64,000 bases of DNA from Magnetospirillum sp. XM-1 (GTDB lineage: Bacteria > Pseudomonadota > Alphaproteobacteria > Rhodospirillales > Magnetospirillaceae). The stretch lies in contig NZ_LN997848.1 of NCBI RefSeq assembly GCF_001511835.1, positions 1,364,001 to 1,428,000 of the forward strand, in the 5' to 3' direction. The stretch's first letter is position 1; each line of letters begins with the position of its first letter. Both the position numbers and the translations under genes were made by a program. The notes beneath the pieces are model-generated. The model did not search any database. It was not told the origin of the DNA and saw only the letters and a list, made by a program, of their open reading frames with translations. Positions 1 through 10,865 of the stretch are shown in pieces.

Positions 1-1902
<1,902 letters not shown>

Positions 1903-1909
1903 GACGGCG

Positions 1910-2617
1910 TCACTGTGACCAGGACCGCCGGCTGCGCAGGCGGGGCAACAGGTCCGCCCCGCCCTGTGGCTTGAGGCCGGCCGACGCCGTGGCGGGCAAG
2001 GGCGCCCCGGTCCGGCGGGCCATGAGCTGGGCGCTTTCCAGGCGGCGCAAGTCTTCGTAGGTGATGGCGGTGCCGCCGATCAGGACCGCCTGGCCTCTGA
2101 ACGTCTTGAAGATCGGCCGGCTGGCGTAGGCGCCGGGATGGGCGTCCGAAGCCCGGTCAATATCGTTCAGGCGCCGCCCGAATTCGCCGGCCAGACCGGC
2201 GAACGACGCCGTGTCGTCGCACCGGTACCGCAGGACGTCCAGGTGGGCGAAGGATTTGCACAGGCGGAACCGGTCTTCCAGCAGAAGGATCATCGGTCGC
2301 CCGGATAGGAAGCGGATGCCGACTTCGAGGACCAGATCGCTGACGTAGGCCGTGTCCTTTTCCGGGCTGGGGCCCGCCCGGTCATAGTTGGGCGTCAGGT
2401 CGAAAACCGTCAGGTCGGCGTCCAGCAGGCCGGTGATGACCTCGTTCCAAGCGGAAATCTCCGCATCCTTGTGGTGGTGGCCCACCACCCGGACCTCATA
2501 ATGGGTGCTATTGCAGTATTCCCGAACCAGGGTGTCGCGCGGAAAGGCGTCGTCCCTTGCGCTGATATAGAGGCAAACGCGGTCAAGCGTCGGCCGGCTG
2601 CGGAAAACGTCACTCAT
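1910..2617 (-). CDS. Rossmann-like protein related to NDT/TIR-type nucleotide-binding domains (gene 3 of operon)
   Basis: The 235-residue protein has the pattern of nucleoside 2-deoxyribosyltransferase-like and TIR-like folds. A first beta strand (VCLYISA, about 14-20) is followed by ADLTVFDLT at 67-75 and then LVLEVGIRFLSGRPMILLL at 95-113. That last stretch corresponds to the usual ELGIRHALGKPVILL block, whose Glu (here Glu98) is catalytic in several relatives. No signal peptide or membrane helix is visible, so it is probably cytoplasmic. The ATG at 2617 overlaps the TGA of the previous gene (ATGA), indicating translational coupling. The C-terminal 70 residues are Arg-rich and not recognisable. 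The fold assignment is by motif only; enzymatic activity is inference. Confidence 0.7.
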   Translation of the reverse strand: MSDVFRSRPTLDRVCLYISARDDAFPRDTLVREYCNSTHYEVRVVGHHHKDAEISAWNEVITGLLDADLTVFDLTPNYDRAGPSPEKDTAYVSDLVLEVGIRFLSGRPMILLLEDRFRLCKSFAHLDVLRYRCDDTASFAGLAGEFGRRLNDIDRASDAHPGAYASRPIFKTFRGQAVLIGGTAITYEDLRRLESAQLMARRTGAPLPATASAGLKPQGGADLLPRLRSRRSWSQ

Positions 2618-3558
2618 TGCCCAGCTCCCTTGCCGGTAGGCTTCTTGGTGGCCCCCGCCCCCAGGGGCTCGGACGTCCGGTATTCCGGCCCCGCCTCGCC
2701 GGGAGGGACCGGAGCGGTCATCCCGCGATATTCGGTCTCGATGGAGATGCTGCGCGCCCCCGCGTCGCTGAAATAGCGGACCCACCAGCGGTAGATCTGA
2801 TTCCAGTTCAGCTTCATGCCCTGCTGGATGCCGGGCTTCGACGGCGGGCCGAGCTCCTTGCCGAGGCCATATCCGATCACCGAGATGTTCCGCAGGTCGG
2901 GAAGCAGCCGCCGCCGCCTCAGATCGGTATAGAAGCTGTTCATCTCGGTGGTATTGGCCCTGTAGAAGTCGGCCTCTCCCACCTTGTCCAGATGGTATTC
3001 CAGGAAGTCCGAGAAGATGACCAGCAGGGAGGGTCGGTGTTCGGACACCACGAGGCTGATCGTCTCGGCCAGTGCGGTCTCGTTCTTGCGTGCCTGGGCC
3101 TGTTTCAGCATGACGGGGTTCAGGGCCTGGCCGATGCGGGTGACAAAATCCTGAAGGTCGGCGGCGATCAGGTTCTGGTTGCAGGCGTCGTACCAGGGCA
3201 GGAAGCCCTTGGGCGGGCAACTCGGCACGCAATCGTCGAACAGGATGTCGGAGGTGCGGGCGTAATCGCCGACGGTGCGGATCACCAGGTGGTCGCCTTC
3301 GCGGTTGAGTTCGGTCGCGAACACCTCCCAGCCCCGGACCAGCCGGGCAATGTCTTCGTCCTCGTAGGTGGCGGTGCGATCGACAAGGAAAACGACGGTC
3401 CGGGCCTCGGGAAACATCCTGCAATAGGGGTAGGCTGACTTGCCGGCCTGGGCCAGGGCGTCAGGGGCCGACAGGAGGGCGAGCAATCCCACCAGCATTC
3501 CGGCGATCCCGCGTGCGCCGATCAGCCTTCCGGCCCAGTGCCAAGCCCCGGAAGTCAT
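2614..3558 (-). CDS. Exported von Willebrand A-like protein (gene 2 of operon)
   Basis: The 314-residue product starts at ATG 3558, which overlaps the previous stop by four bases (ATGA). A basic N-terminus and hydrophobic stretch (about 17-30) with an ALAQA-type cleavage site indicate export. The mature part begins with RTVVFLVDRTATYEDEDIAR, resembling a vWA first strand with a MIDAS-like D-x-T-x-T. Strands such as LLVIFSDFLEY (after SEHRPS) and ISVIGYGLG fit later vWA strands. Several Cys near residues 45 and 105-125 may form disulfides. Nothing identifies a partner, but vWA domains usually mediate protein contacts, here possibly with the membrane proteins of the same operon. The upstream part of the longer open frame (3559-4320) is antisense-like noise and was excluded. 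Confidence 0.7.
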   Translation of the reverse strand: MTSGAWHWAGRLIGARGIAGMLVGLLALLSAPDALAQAGKSAYPYCRMFPEARTVVFLVDRTATYEDEDIARLVRGWEVFATELNREGDHLVIRTVGDYARTSDILFDDCVPSCPPKGFLPWYDACNQNLIAADLQDFVTRIGQALNPVMLKQAQARKNETALAETISLVVSEHRPSLLVIFSDFLEYHLDKVGEADFYRANTTEMNSFYTDLRRRRLLPDLRNISVIGYGLGKELGPPSKPGIQQGMKLNWNQIYRWWVRYFSDAGARSISIETEYRGMTAPVPPGEAGPEYRTSEPLGAGATKKPTGKGAGQ

Positions 3559-4958
3559 GCCGGTCCTCCCTGATATCTGTTGCCAAGGATCATCGCCCAG
3601 GCCTGCTGGGCGCTGCTTTCGCCGAAATAGAGCGGTGCCGGGGTCTTGCGAGCCAAGGTGTTGGCCCGCTGATACGCATGGATGCGCTGGGCGACCACGG
3701 CCGCGACATTCTCCATCTCGATGTCGAGGCGGAACTCGGCGCCATTGATGTTGACCTTCTGCTCGGCGAGGTCTCGGGCCAGTTCGTCGGCCCGGCGGGT
3801 GAGGTTGTCGTTGATCCGGCGGTAATTCTCGTCCAGTTCCCGCATGGCGAGGTCGAAGCGTTCCTGGCGGCGGGCGATCCGCCGGCGGCAACGGTTGACC
3901 TTGTCCAGCAGGGGTTCGTAGTCCGGGTGGGGGTCGTGGCGGATGTAGGACAGGAGCCCGCCGCCCAGGAAGACGCTCAGGTTGAGCAGCAGCAGCAGCA
4001 GGCCCTGGGCCCCCAGCGGCTGAAACGCCTCGAAGGAGTTGCGCTCGTTCTGCGGCGCCAGGACGGCGGCTCCCAATTGGGCGGCGCCTCCCGCCAGCGG
4101 CACCTGCCGGAGGGCGCTTCCCAGGGGGCCGCGACCGGAGGCAACCTCGTTCATGGCGCTCGACAGGCTCGAGACCAGGGGATTGGCGGTGCGGGACGTG
4201 GTCAGGTAGGACTGACGGATCACCGAAAGCTCGTAGAGGGAAAAGGTCACCAGCAGCAGGATCAAAGGGATGCCGACCCAGGTGCGCAAACGCTCGGGTG
4301 GGCGGCGGCGAACCCGGCACTGGCGGACGAACAATCCGATCAGGTGGCCGAAAAACACCACGGCCAGACCCATCACCCCGGCTCCGCCGTAGCCGAAGAT
4401 CGCTCCGGCCCGGAATATGTCCTCGAACACGCCCTTGTTGATGACCAGCTCCGTCAAGGAGAGAAGGGCGAGGAGCAGCAGATAGGGGGTTAGCCAGCGC
4501 CAGCGGGGATAAACCAGACGGATCAGGGGTTCGCGGCCGCCAAGCTCGCTGCGCAGATTCTCAAGCGACATGTCCACGTCATGGCAGGCGCGGAACTGCT
4601 GCACGCCAAGCACCGATGTCGGGCCGATCCGCCGTTCGAGTTCATCTTTGTCCAGGTCGTATTGCTTGGACAGGCGCTGGCGTTCCGCGTCGTACTGCTT
4701 GTTTCGCCGCTCCCCCAGGTCGGCATGCAAGCCGTCGACGGTCGACAGGCGGTTGGACAGGCGGGCACGGTACTCAGAAATGGCCTGGATCGCCTGATGG
4801 ACGATCATCAGCTCGTAGCTGCCAAGACTCTCCTGGCTGGTGGGCGGAAGTTCGTTCCTGCCCTCCTCCTCGCCTTTGACGGTATCGATATGAGAGTCGC
4901 AAGGGGCAGCGAACGACCAGTAGTAGGACAATCCTTCCGAGAAATCTATCGCAGCCAT
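3555..4958 (-). CDS. Four-helix membrane protein with coiled-coil flanks (gene 1 of operon)
   Basis: The first gene of the operon encodes 467 residues. A charged helical region (about 50-145) leads into hydrophobic segments at about 156-174, 187-211, 227-247 and 317-339. A long charged helix, probably coiled coil (about 345-435), rich in Arg and Glu follows. No signal peptide is seen. The layout suggests an inner-membrane scaffold with cytoplasmic helical arms. I do not recognise the family. The start ATG at 4958 is the first in frame after an AT-rich intergenic stretch. Its end overlaps the next gene by four bases, so the operon is translationally coupled from the outset. Confidence 0.75.
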   Translation of the reverse strand: MAAIDFSEGLSYYWSFAAPCDSHIDTVKGEEEGRNELPPTSQESLGSYELMIVHQAIQAISEYRARLSNRLSTVDGLHADLGERRNKQYDAERQRLSKQYDLDKDELERRIGPTSVLGVQQFRACHDVDMSLENLRSELGGREPLIRLVYPRWRWLTPYLLLLALLSLTELVINKGVFEDIFRAGAIFGYGGAGVMGLAVVFFGHLIGLFVRQCRVRRRPPERLRTWVGIPLILLLVTFSLYELSVIRQSYLTTSRTANPLVSSLSSAMNEVASGRGPLGSALRQVPLAGGAAQLGAAVLAPQNERNSFEAFQPLGAQGLLLLLLNLSVFLGGGLLSYIRHDPHPDYEPLLDKVNRCRRRIARRQERFDLAMRELDENYRRINDNLTRRADELARDLAEQKVNINGAEFRLDIEMENVAAVVAQRIHAYQRANTLARKTPAPLYFGESSAQQAWAMILGNRYQGGPA

Positions 4959-5044
4959 TGCGAAATCCCTTGTTTAGACGGGTGCCGAACTCAGCATCCG
5001 CAACTTTTCAAGGGATTTTACAAAATGAAACAAGTGTTAGCGAG

Positions 5045-5058
5045 TCTTATATATAAGA
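5045..5058. promoter_or_regulatory. AT-rich palindrome in the promoter region of the four-gene operon
   Basis: TCTTATATATAAGA is a perfect 14-bp palindrome in the 124-base gap between the zapE stop and the operon start. A second small inverted repeat, GATTG-TATG-CAATC, lies at 5071-5084 and overlaps the zapE stop. The whole gap is conspicuously AT-rich for this genome. These are plausible operator or -10 elements, but I cannot assign a promoter with certainty. Confidence 0.4.
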
Positions 5059-5082
5059 TTATCTCTGTTTGATTGTATGCAA

Positions 5083-6246
5083 TCATGCGGTCCATTCCCG
5101 CATCACGTAATCCTCGGCCTGCATCTCCATCAGGCGCGAGACGGTGCGCTGGAACTCGAAGGCGCCGACGCCTTCGGGGTAGAGGGTTTCCGGCGGTGCG
5201 GCGGCCGAGCAGATCAGGGTTACCTTGTGTTCGTACAGCGCGTCGATCAGGGTGACGAAGCGCCTGGCCTCGTCCTTATTGGCCGGCGACAGCAGGGGAA
5301 TGTCGGACAGCACCAGGGTGTGGTAGCGCGACGCCAGCGCCAGGTAGTCGCTGGGTCCCAGCGCCGTGCCGCACAGCTGGGCGAAGGAGAAGCGGGCGAC
5401 GCCCACCGCGGCGAGCGGGATGCGCAGCTGCCGCCCGTTGACCTCGATGGTGTGGGGCGTGGCGCCGGCGCCTTCGGTCAGGCGGGCGAAGGCCAGTTCC
5501 AGGGCGTTCTCCGCCTCCTCGGTGAGCGGAGCGTGGTAGACCTGCAATCCGCGCTTGCGGCCCAGGCGGTAGTCGCGGTCCGAGTTCAGCTCCAGGATGT
5601 CCAGCTTCTCCTCGATCAGCTTGATGAAGGGGATGAAGCGGTCGCGCTGGAGGCCGTCCTTGTACAGGTCCCTGGGGTGGCGGTTCGACGTGATGACCAC
5701 GATTACACCGTCGTCCATCAGGCATTTGAACAGGCGGCCGACGATCATGGCGTCGGCGATGTCGGTGACCTGCAACTCGTCCAGGCACAACAGCCAGGCT
5801 TCCGACGCGATGGAGCGGGCCAGCTTGGGAATGGGGTCGGCATCGCCGCGCGACGGCGTCTGGCGCCATTTGTGGATGTCGGCGTGGATGTCGCGCATGA
5901 ACTCGTGGAAGTGGACGCGCTTCTTGCCCGGGATCGAGGCGGTGTGGAAGAACAGGTCCATCAGCATGGACTTGCCGCGCCCCACCTCGCCGAAAATATA
6001 GAGGCCGAGCTTGGGCGCCGCCTGGGCCTCCAGGTCGCCGCCGCCCCAGGTCCAGGTGGAGGCCGGCGAGGCCTTCTTCAGACCGAAGCGGGCCAGCCAG
6101 CCGGTTTCGCCCTGGGCCGGGCGGTAGCGCGCCAGGGCGTGATGGAGGCTTTGCAGCTTCTCCATGGCCAATTCCTGCGCGACGTCCGGTCGGACCTCGC
6201 CGCTGGCGACCTTGGCGCGGTAGGCGAACAGGGGGCCTTCGCCCAT
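5083..6246 (-). CDS. zapE: ZapE/AFG1-like ATPase
   Basis: This 387-residue AAA-type ATPase belongs to the AFG1/ZapE family, which in E. coli associates with the division ring and in mitochondria with respiratory complex turnover. Walker A is GEVGRGKS at about 86-93, and Walker B is LCLDELQ at about 153-159. The family sequence RVHFHEFMRDIH lies between them at about 110-121. The length is usual for the family. ATG at 6246 is preceded by GAGGAAAAT as ribosome site. In many alphaproteobacteria zapE lies next to mdh; here the 685-4958 operon separates them. A hairpin separates it from the upstream DHH gene. Confidence 0.93.
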   Translation of the reverse strand: MGEGPLFAYRAKVASGEVRPDVAQELAMEKLQSLHHALARYRPAQGETGWLARFGLKKASPASTWTWGGGDLEAQAAPKLGLYIFGEVGRGKSMLMDLFFHTASIPGKKRVHFHEFMRDIHADIHKWRQTPSRGDADPIPKLARSIASEAWLLCLDELQVTDIADAMIVGRLFKCLMDDGVIVVITSNRHPRDLYKDGLQRDRFIPFIKLIEEKLDILELNSDRDYRLGRKRGLQVYHAPLTEEAENALELAFARLTEGAGATPHTIEVNGRQLRIPLAAVGVARFSFAQLCGTALGPSDYLALASRYHTLVLSDIPLLSPANKDEARRFVTLIDALYEHKVTLICSAAAPPETLYPEGVGAFEFQRTVSRLMEMQAEDYVMREWTA

Positions 6247-6267
6247 ATTTTCCTCAAGCTCCCGAAA

Positions 6268-6296
6268 CGAAAGCGGGCGGGAGTCGCCTCCCGCCC
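6268..6296 (-). terminator. Terminator of the DHH phosphoesterase gene
   Basis: GGGCGGGAG and CTCCCGCCC (6275-6283 and 6288-6296) form a 9-bp perfect stem with a TCGC loop. On the minus strand the stem is followed by a T-rich GCTTTCGTTTC. It lies 20 bases past the stop of the 6317-7249 gene. Confidence 0.7.
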
Positions 6297-6316
6297 GGTC
6301 GCGGACGCCCGGCCGT

Positions 6317-7249
6317 TCAGCCGTCGGCGGTGATCTTGGCGACGATGTCGCCCAGCGCCTTGTCGCAGACGGCGTTGTCCACCTGGCAGGTGCCGGCGTT
6401 CATGTGGCCGCCGCCGCCGTACTTCAGGCACAGCTCGCCCACATTGGTGTTGGACGAGCGGTTGACGATGGACTTGCCGATGGCGAAGACGGTGTTCTGC
6501 TTCTTCACGCCCCACAGCACGTGGATGGAGACGTTGGTCTCCGGGTAGAGCGCGTAGATCATGAAGCGGTTGCCGGCGAAAATGGTGTCCTCGCCGCGCA
6601 GGTCCAGCACCACCAGGTTCTTGTGGACGGTGGAGCAGCGCTTGATCTGGTCCTTGAACTTTTCGGCGTGCTCGAAATAGATGTCGGTCCGTTCCTTGAC
6701 GTCGGGCAGGGCCAGAATCTGGTCGATGTTGTGGTTCCGGCAGTAATCGATCAGGTCCATCATCAGCTGGTAGTTGGACACCCGGAACTCGCGGAAACGG
6801 CCCAAACCGGTGCGGGCGTCCATGATGTAGTTCAGCAGGGTCCAGCCGGTGGGGTTGAGAATCTCTTCCAGCGAGTACTGGGCCGAATCGCCCTGGTCCA
6901 CCGCCGCCATCATCTCGTTCCACGACGCCGGGAACACCTTGGCGCCGCCGTAATAGTTATAGACCACGCGGGCCGCCGAGGGGGCCTCGGCTTCGATGAC
7001 GTGGTTCTCCTTCTTGCCCACCCGGATGGTCTCGGACAGGTGGTGGTCGAAGGCGATATGCACGCCTTCCACATAGGGAAGGTTGGTGGTGATGTCCTTC
7101 GGCCCGATCTCGATGATGCCGTCCTGCATATCTTTTGGATGGACGAACTTGATGTCGTCAATGAGATCGAGCTGCTTCAGCAGCACCGCGCAGACCAGAC
7201 CGTCGAAGTCGCTGCGGGTAACCAGCCGGAATTTCTTACCGTCGGACAT
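6317..7249 (-). CDS. DHH/DHHA1-family phosphoesterase
   Basis: The 310-residue protein belongs to the DHH superfamily, metal-dependent phosphoesterases that include RecJ, NrnA-type oligonucleases and exopolyphosphatases. The N-terminal metal site begins TRSDFDG (about 11-17), the signature triad FDHH is at about 67-70, and the C-terminal DHHA1 motif GGGGHMNAGT is at about 278-287. The start ATG at 7249 is chosen because GAGGAG lies seven bases upstream; a longer frame reaching 7324 lacks this support. It stands alone between zapE and a divergent lipoprotein gene. The substrate cannot be told from sequence; short oligonucleotides, cyclic-dinucleotide products or polyphosphate are all known in the family. 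Confidence 0.85.
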   Translation of the reverse strand: MSDGKKFRLVTRSDFDGLVCAVLLKQLDLIDDIKFVHPKDMQDGIIEIGPKDITTNLPYVEGVHIAFDHHLSETIRVGKKENHVIEAEAPSAARVVYNYYGGAKVFPASWNEMMAAVDQGDSAQYSLEEILNPTGWTLLNYIMDARTGLGRFREFRVSNYQLMMDLIDYCRNHNIDQILALPDVKERTDIYFEHAEKFKDQIKRCSTVHKNLVVLDLRGEDTIFAGNRFMIYALYPETNVSIHVLWGVKKQNTVFAIGKSIVNRSSNTNVGELCLKYGGGGHMNAGTCQVDNAVCDKALGDIVAKITADG

Positions 7250-7407
7250 AGACCTACTCCTCTTTCCCACCCCAGGGGTAGACGCCATTTCCCCGAGAAT
7301 AGCCCTGAGTGGTTCCACTGACAACGTCCCTGGCGCAGGAATGTTTCCAAAAGAGGGGAGTTGGTTTAAACAATGGGAGCGCTTCCCCGGTTTTCATGGG
7401 CCCTTCG

Positions 7408-7812
7408 ATGCATGCCATCCGCACTACCGCCTTCGTCTTGCTGGTCGCGCTTCTGGGCGGCTGTTCCATGGGGGAGGCTTTCGTCGACCGCCGCGAGATG
7501 GACAAGTCCATCAAGAAGCAGAGACTTCCCGGCTATGACGGGCAGATCAGGGTCTGCTACGGCGACGACACGCCGAAGGCCGAGCGGGACCGGCTGGCGG
7601 CGGAGGCGTGCGAGGTTTACGGCCTCAAGACCATCCTGGTCACCGAGCGGAAATGGCAGTGCCGCCTGACCGTTCCTCACCTGGCGGATTATTACTGCTT
7701 TGATCCCGATATGCGCATGGCCGACGGCACGCTGGTGAACCCGTTCTCCAATTCCCAGGTCAAGGCATGGCAAGAGGAGCGCCGGGCCAGGGGGCAGTCC
7801 TCCGAGGAATGA
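7408..7812 (+). CDS. Small predicted lipoprotein
   Basis: The product (134 residues from ATG 7408; an in-frame ATG at 7396 adds four residues) begins with a lipoprotein signal. A hydrophobic run ends in the lipobox LLGGC, with the lipidated Cys at about residue 19. The mature part is about 115 residues, charged, with four further Cys (VCYGDD, EACEVYG, WQCRL, YYCFD), which could pair in disulfides. I do not recognise a family. The gene is divergent from the DHH gene and convergent with sdhB, separated from the latter by a bidirectional terminator. Confidence 0.75.
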   Translation: MHAIRTTAFVLLVALLGGCSMGEAFVDRREMDKSIKKQRLPGYDGQIRVCYGDDTPKAERDRLAAEACEVYGLKTILVTERKWQCRLTVPHLADYYCFDPDMRMADGTLVNPFSNSQVKAWQEERRARGQSSEE

Positions 7813-7822
7813 CGGCAAGGAA

Positions 7823-7854
7823 AAAGGGGCGGTTCCCATGGGAACCGCCCCTTT
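7823..7854. terminator. Bidirectional terminator between the lipoprotein gene and sdhB
   Basis: GGGGCGGTTCCC and GGGAACCGCCCC form a perfect 26-base palindrome (7826-7851) with an A-run on the left and TTT on the right. It can terminate both the plus-strand lipoprotein gene and the minus-strand sdh operon. Confidence 0.85.
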
Positions 7855-7878
7855 CGCTTGAAGGATCGCCAGACGCCC

Positions 7879-8658
7879 TTAGAGGCGGCGCTCGGCGATC
7901 TTTTCCTTGATGGCACCGATGGCCTTGGCCGGGTTGAGGCCCTTGGGGCAGGTCTTGGTGCAGTTCATGATGGTGTGGCAGCGGTACAGCTTGAAGGGAT
8001 CTTCAAGCGCGTCCAGACGCTCGCCGGTCATCTCGTCGCGGGTGTCGAGAATCCAGCGGGCGGCTTGGAGCAGCACCGACGGGCCGAGATAGCGGTCGCC
8101 GTTCCACCAGTAGCTGGGGCAGCTGGTCTGGCAGCAGAAGCACAGGATGCATTCCCACAGGCCGTCGAGCTGTTCGCGCTCTTCCGGGCTCTGCAGACGC
8201 TCGCCGTCCGGCGGCGGAGCGGTCTGGGTCTGCATCCAGGGCTTGATGGAGGCCAACTGGGCGTAGGGCAGGGTCAGGTCGGGGATCAGGTCCTTAACCA
8301 CCGGCATGTGCGGCAGCGGGTAGATCGCCGCGTCGCCCTTGATGTCCTCGATGGGCTTCAGGCAGGCCAGCGTGTTGGTGCCGTCGATGTTCATGGCGCA
8401 CGAACCGCAGATGCCTTCGCGGCACGAGCGGCGGAAGGTCAAGGTCGAGTCGATCTCGTTCTTGATCTTCAGCAGGGCGTCCAGGACCATCGGGCCGCAG
8501 GCGTCGAGGTCGACCTCGTAGCTGTCCAGGCGCGGGTTGGCGTTGGAATCGGGGTCGTAGCGGTAGATCTTGAAGACCTTGACGTTCTTGGCGCCAGTGG
8601 CCTTGTAGACCTTGCCGGGCTGGACCCGCGAGTTGGCGGGCAGGGCGAATTCAACCAT
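7879..8658 (-). CDS. sdhB: Succinate dehydrogenase iron-sulfur subunit
   Basis: SdhB (259 residues) carries electrons from the flavin of SdhA to the membrane quinone site in complex II. The three cluster motifs are clear. The [2Fe-2S] site is CREGICGSC with a later Cys in NTLAC, the [4Fe-4S] site is [12 protein letters not shown], and the [3Fe-4S] site is [14 protein letters not shown]. The length is normal. It is the last gene of sdhCDAB, 21 bases after sdhA, and ends at the shared palindromic terminator. Confidence 0.97.
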   Translation of the reverse strand: MVEFALPANSRVQPGKVYKATGAKNVKVFKIYRYDPDSNANPRLDSYEVDLDACGPMVLDALLKIKNEIDSTLTFRRSCREGICGSCAMNIDGTNTLACLKPIEDIKGDAAIYPLPHMPVVKDLIPDLTLPYAQLASIKPWMQTQTAPPPDGERLQSPEEREQLDGLWECILCFCCQTSCPSYWWNGDRYLGPSVLLQAARWILDTRDEMTGERLDALEDPFKLYRCHTIMNCTKTCPKGLNPAKAIGAIKEKIAERRL

Positions 8659-8679
8659 GTGCGTTCTCCTTACCCTTCC

Positions 8680-10464
8680 TTAGTACACGCGCTTCTGCGG
8701 CTTGATGTACTCGACCTCGTCGGTCAGCGTGTAGGTGTGCACCGGACGGTAGTCCAGGGACACCTTGCCGTCCTTGACGGTGGCCAGGGTGTGCTTCTGC
8801 CATTCGACGTCGTCACGCTCGGGGAAGTCCTCGTGCGCGTGGGCACCGCGGCTTTCGTGGCGGGCTTCGGCGCCGACGATGGTGGCCAGCGCGCAGTCCA
8901 TCAGGTTCTCGAGCTCGAGGGCCTCGACCAGATCCGAGTTCCACACGGTGGAGCGGTCGTTGATCTTGATCTGCGGCAGGGTGGAGGCCACCTCGCCCAT
9001 CTTCTGGCAGCCCTCGGCCAGCGACTTCGAGGTGCGGAACACCGCGGCGTCGTTCTGCATGGTCTTCTGCATGGCCAGGCGGATTTCGCTGGTATGCATG
9101 GAACCCGAGGCGTTGCGCAGACGGTCGAAGCGCGACACGGCCAGATCCGAACCATCCTTGGGCAGCGGCTTGTGCGGCGTGCCGGGCTTGAGGATCTTGG
9201 CGGCGTGCAGCGCGGCGGCGCGGCCGAACACCACGATGTCCAGCAGCGAGTTGGTGCCCAGACGGTTGGCGCCGTGCACCGACACGCAGGCGGCCTCGCC
9301 GATGGCCATCAGGCCCTGCACCGTGGCGTCGGGATTGTCCTTGGTGGGACGCAGCACTTCGCCGTGCAGGTTGGTGGGGATGCCGCCCATGTTGTAGTGG
9401 ACGGTGGGCAGAACCGGGGCCGGAGCCTTGGTCACGTCGACGCCGGTGAAGATCTTGGCGGTCTCGGTGATGCCGGGCAGGCGCAGTTCCAGGGTCTCGG
9501 CGCCCAGGTGCTCGAGGTGCAGGAAGATGTGGTCCTTGTCCTTGCCCACGCCGCGGCCTTCGCGGATTTCCATGGTCATGGCGCGCGACACCACGTCGCG
9601 GGACGCCAGATCCTTGGCGGTGGGGGCATAGCGCTCCATGAAGCGCTCGCCGGCGGAGTTGGTCAGGTAGCCGCCTTCACCGCGGGCGCCCTCGGTGATC
9701 AGGCAGCCCGAACCGTACATGCCGGTGGGGTGGAACTGCACGAACTCCATGTCCTGCAGCGGCAGGCCGGCGCGGGTCACCATGCCATGGCCGTCGCCGG
9801 TGCAGGTGTGGGCCGAGGTGCAGGAGAAGTAGGCGCGGCCATAGCCGCCCGAGGCCAGCACCACCTGATGGGCGCGGAAGCGGTGCAGCGTGCCGTCGTC
9901 CAGGTTCCAGGCCATCACGCCGCGGCAGGTGCCGTCGGCATCCATGATCAGGTCGAGCGCGAAGTACTCGATGAAGAACTCGCACTGGTGCTTCAGGCAC
10001 TGGGAGTACAGCGTGTGCAGGATGGCATGTCCGGTGCGGTCGGCGGCGGCGCAGGCGCGCTGCACCGGCTTCTCGCCGAAATTGGACATGTGGCCGCCGA
10101 ACGGGCGCTGGTAAATCTTGCCTTCGGGAGTGCGCGAGAAGGGCACGCCGAAGTGCTCCAGCTCATGCACGGCCGGCACGGCCTCGCGGCACATGTATTC
10201 GATGGCGTCCTGGTCGCCCAGCCAGTCCGACCCCTTGACGGTGTCGTACATGTGCCACTGCCAGGTGTCCTCGGCCATGTTGCCGAGCGAGGCGCCGATG
10301 CCGCCCTGGGCGGCCACGGTGTGCGAGCGGGTGGGGAACACCTTGGTGATGCAGGCGGTCTTGAAGCCGGCCTGACCCATGCCCATGGTGGCGCGCAGGC
10401 CGGCGCCGCCGGCGCCGACAACCACCACGTCGTAGGTGTGGTCGATAATCTTGTAGGCAGCCAT
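8680..10464 (-). CDS. sdhA: Succinate dehydrogenase flavoprotein subunit
   Basis: SdhA (594 residues) oxidises succinate to fumarate using covalently bound FAD. The FAD-binding GAGGAGLRA motif is at about residues 18-26, and the covalent-FAD His lies in [10 protein letters not shown] (about 50). The HPTGMYGSG and [20 protein letters not shown] stretches are typical of the active site and FAD domain. The start is ATG at 10464 (MAAYKI); the open frame extends 15 bases further without support. It starts four bases after the sdhD stop, so the genes are probably translationally linked. Confidence 0.97.
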   Translation of the reverse strand: MAAYKIIDHTYDVVVVGAGGAGLRATMGMGQAGFKTACITKVFPTRSHTVAAQGGIGASLGNMAEDTWQWHMYDTVKGSDWLGDQDAIEYMCREAVPAVHELEHFGVPFSRTPEGKIYQRPFGGHMSNFGEKPVQRACAAADRTGHAILHTLYSQCLKHQCEFFIEYFALDLIMDADGTCRGVMAWNLDDGTLHRFRAHQVVLASGGYGRAYFSCTSAHTCTGDGHGMVTRAGLPLQDMEFVQFHPTGMYGSGCLITEGARGEGGYLTNSAGERFMERYAPTAKDLASRDVVSRAMTMEIREGRGVGKDKDHIFLHLEHLGAETLELRLPGITETAKIFTGVDVTKAPAPVLPTVHYNMGGIPTNLHGEVLRPTKDNPDATVQGLMAIGEAACVSVHGANRLGTNSLLDIVVFGRAAALHAAKILKPGTPHKPLPKDGSDLAVSRFDRLRNASGSMHTSEIRLAMQKTMQNDAAVFRTSKSLAEGCQKMGEVASTLPQIKINDRSTVWNSDLVEALELENLMDCALATIVGAEARHESRGAHAHEDFPERDDVEWQKHTLATVKDGKVSLDYRPVHTYTLTDEVEYIKPQKRVY

Positions 10465-10468
10465 GACG

Positions 10469-10849
10469 TCAGGCTCCAATCGCGACTTTGAGGATCGACA
10501 CCGTCATGAAGACGGCGAGGAAGGCGATGATCAGCTTGGACCCGACCAGGGCTGCGACCTTCTTGCATTCGCAGTGGACGTAGTCCTCGATCACCACCTG
10601 CAGGCCGAGCGCGGCGTGGTACATCACCGTCAGCACGGTGAGCAGCAGCAGCGAGGAATTGCCGGGCTTGGCCATCCACGCCTTGAAGGTGGCGTAGTCG
10701 GCGTGCGACAGGCCGATCACGGAGACGGCGAACCACAGCGACAGCGGGATCAGGAAGATGGCGGTGACGCGCTGGGCGATCCAGTGGCCGGCGCCTTCCT
10801 TGGCGGAACCGAGGCCGCGGGCGCGGCCGACAGGGGATTCGAGGCTCAT
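10469..10849 (-). CDS. sdhD: Succinate dehydrogenase membrane anchor subunit D
   Basis: The 126-residue hydrophobic subunit helps bind quinone and haem b in complex II. The N-terminal [13 protein letters not shown] motif and three hydrophobic segments fit SdhD, as does the [12 protein letters not shown] segment, which contains a likely functional His and the conserved Asp-Tyr. The start is ATG 10849 (MSLES), with GGGAG about 8 bases upstream. It lies between sdhC and sdhA. Confidence 0.92.
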   Translation of the reverse strand: MSLESPVGRARGLGSAKEGAGHWIAQRVTAIFLIPLSLWFAVSVIGLSHADYATFKAWMAKPGNSSLLLLTVLTVMYHAALGLQVVIEDYVHCECKKVAALVGSKLIIAFLAVFMTVSILKVAIGA

Positions 10850-10865
10850 TGTCGTGCGCTCCCGA

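Noticed and set aside
7858..10491. Very long open frame on the plus strand (877 codons) opposite sdhA/sdhB
   Set aside because: It is antisense to two clearly coding genes with all catalytic motifs; GC-rich codon structure produces such shadows.
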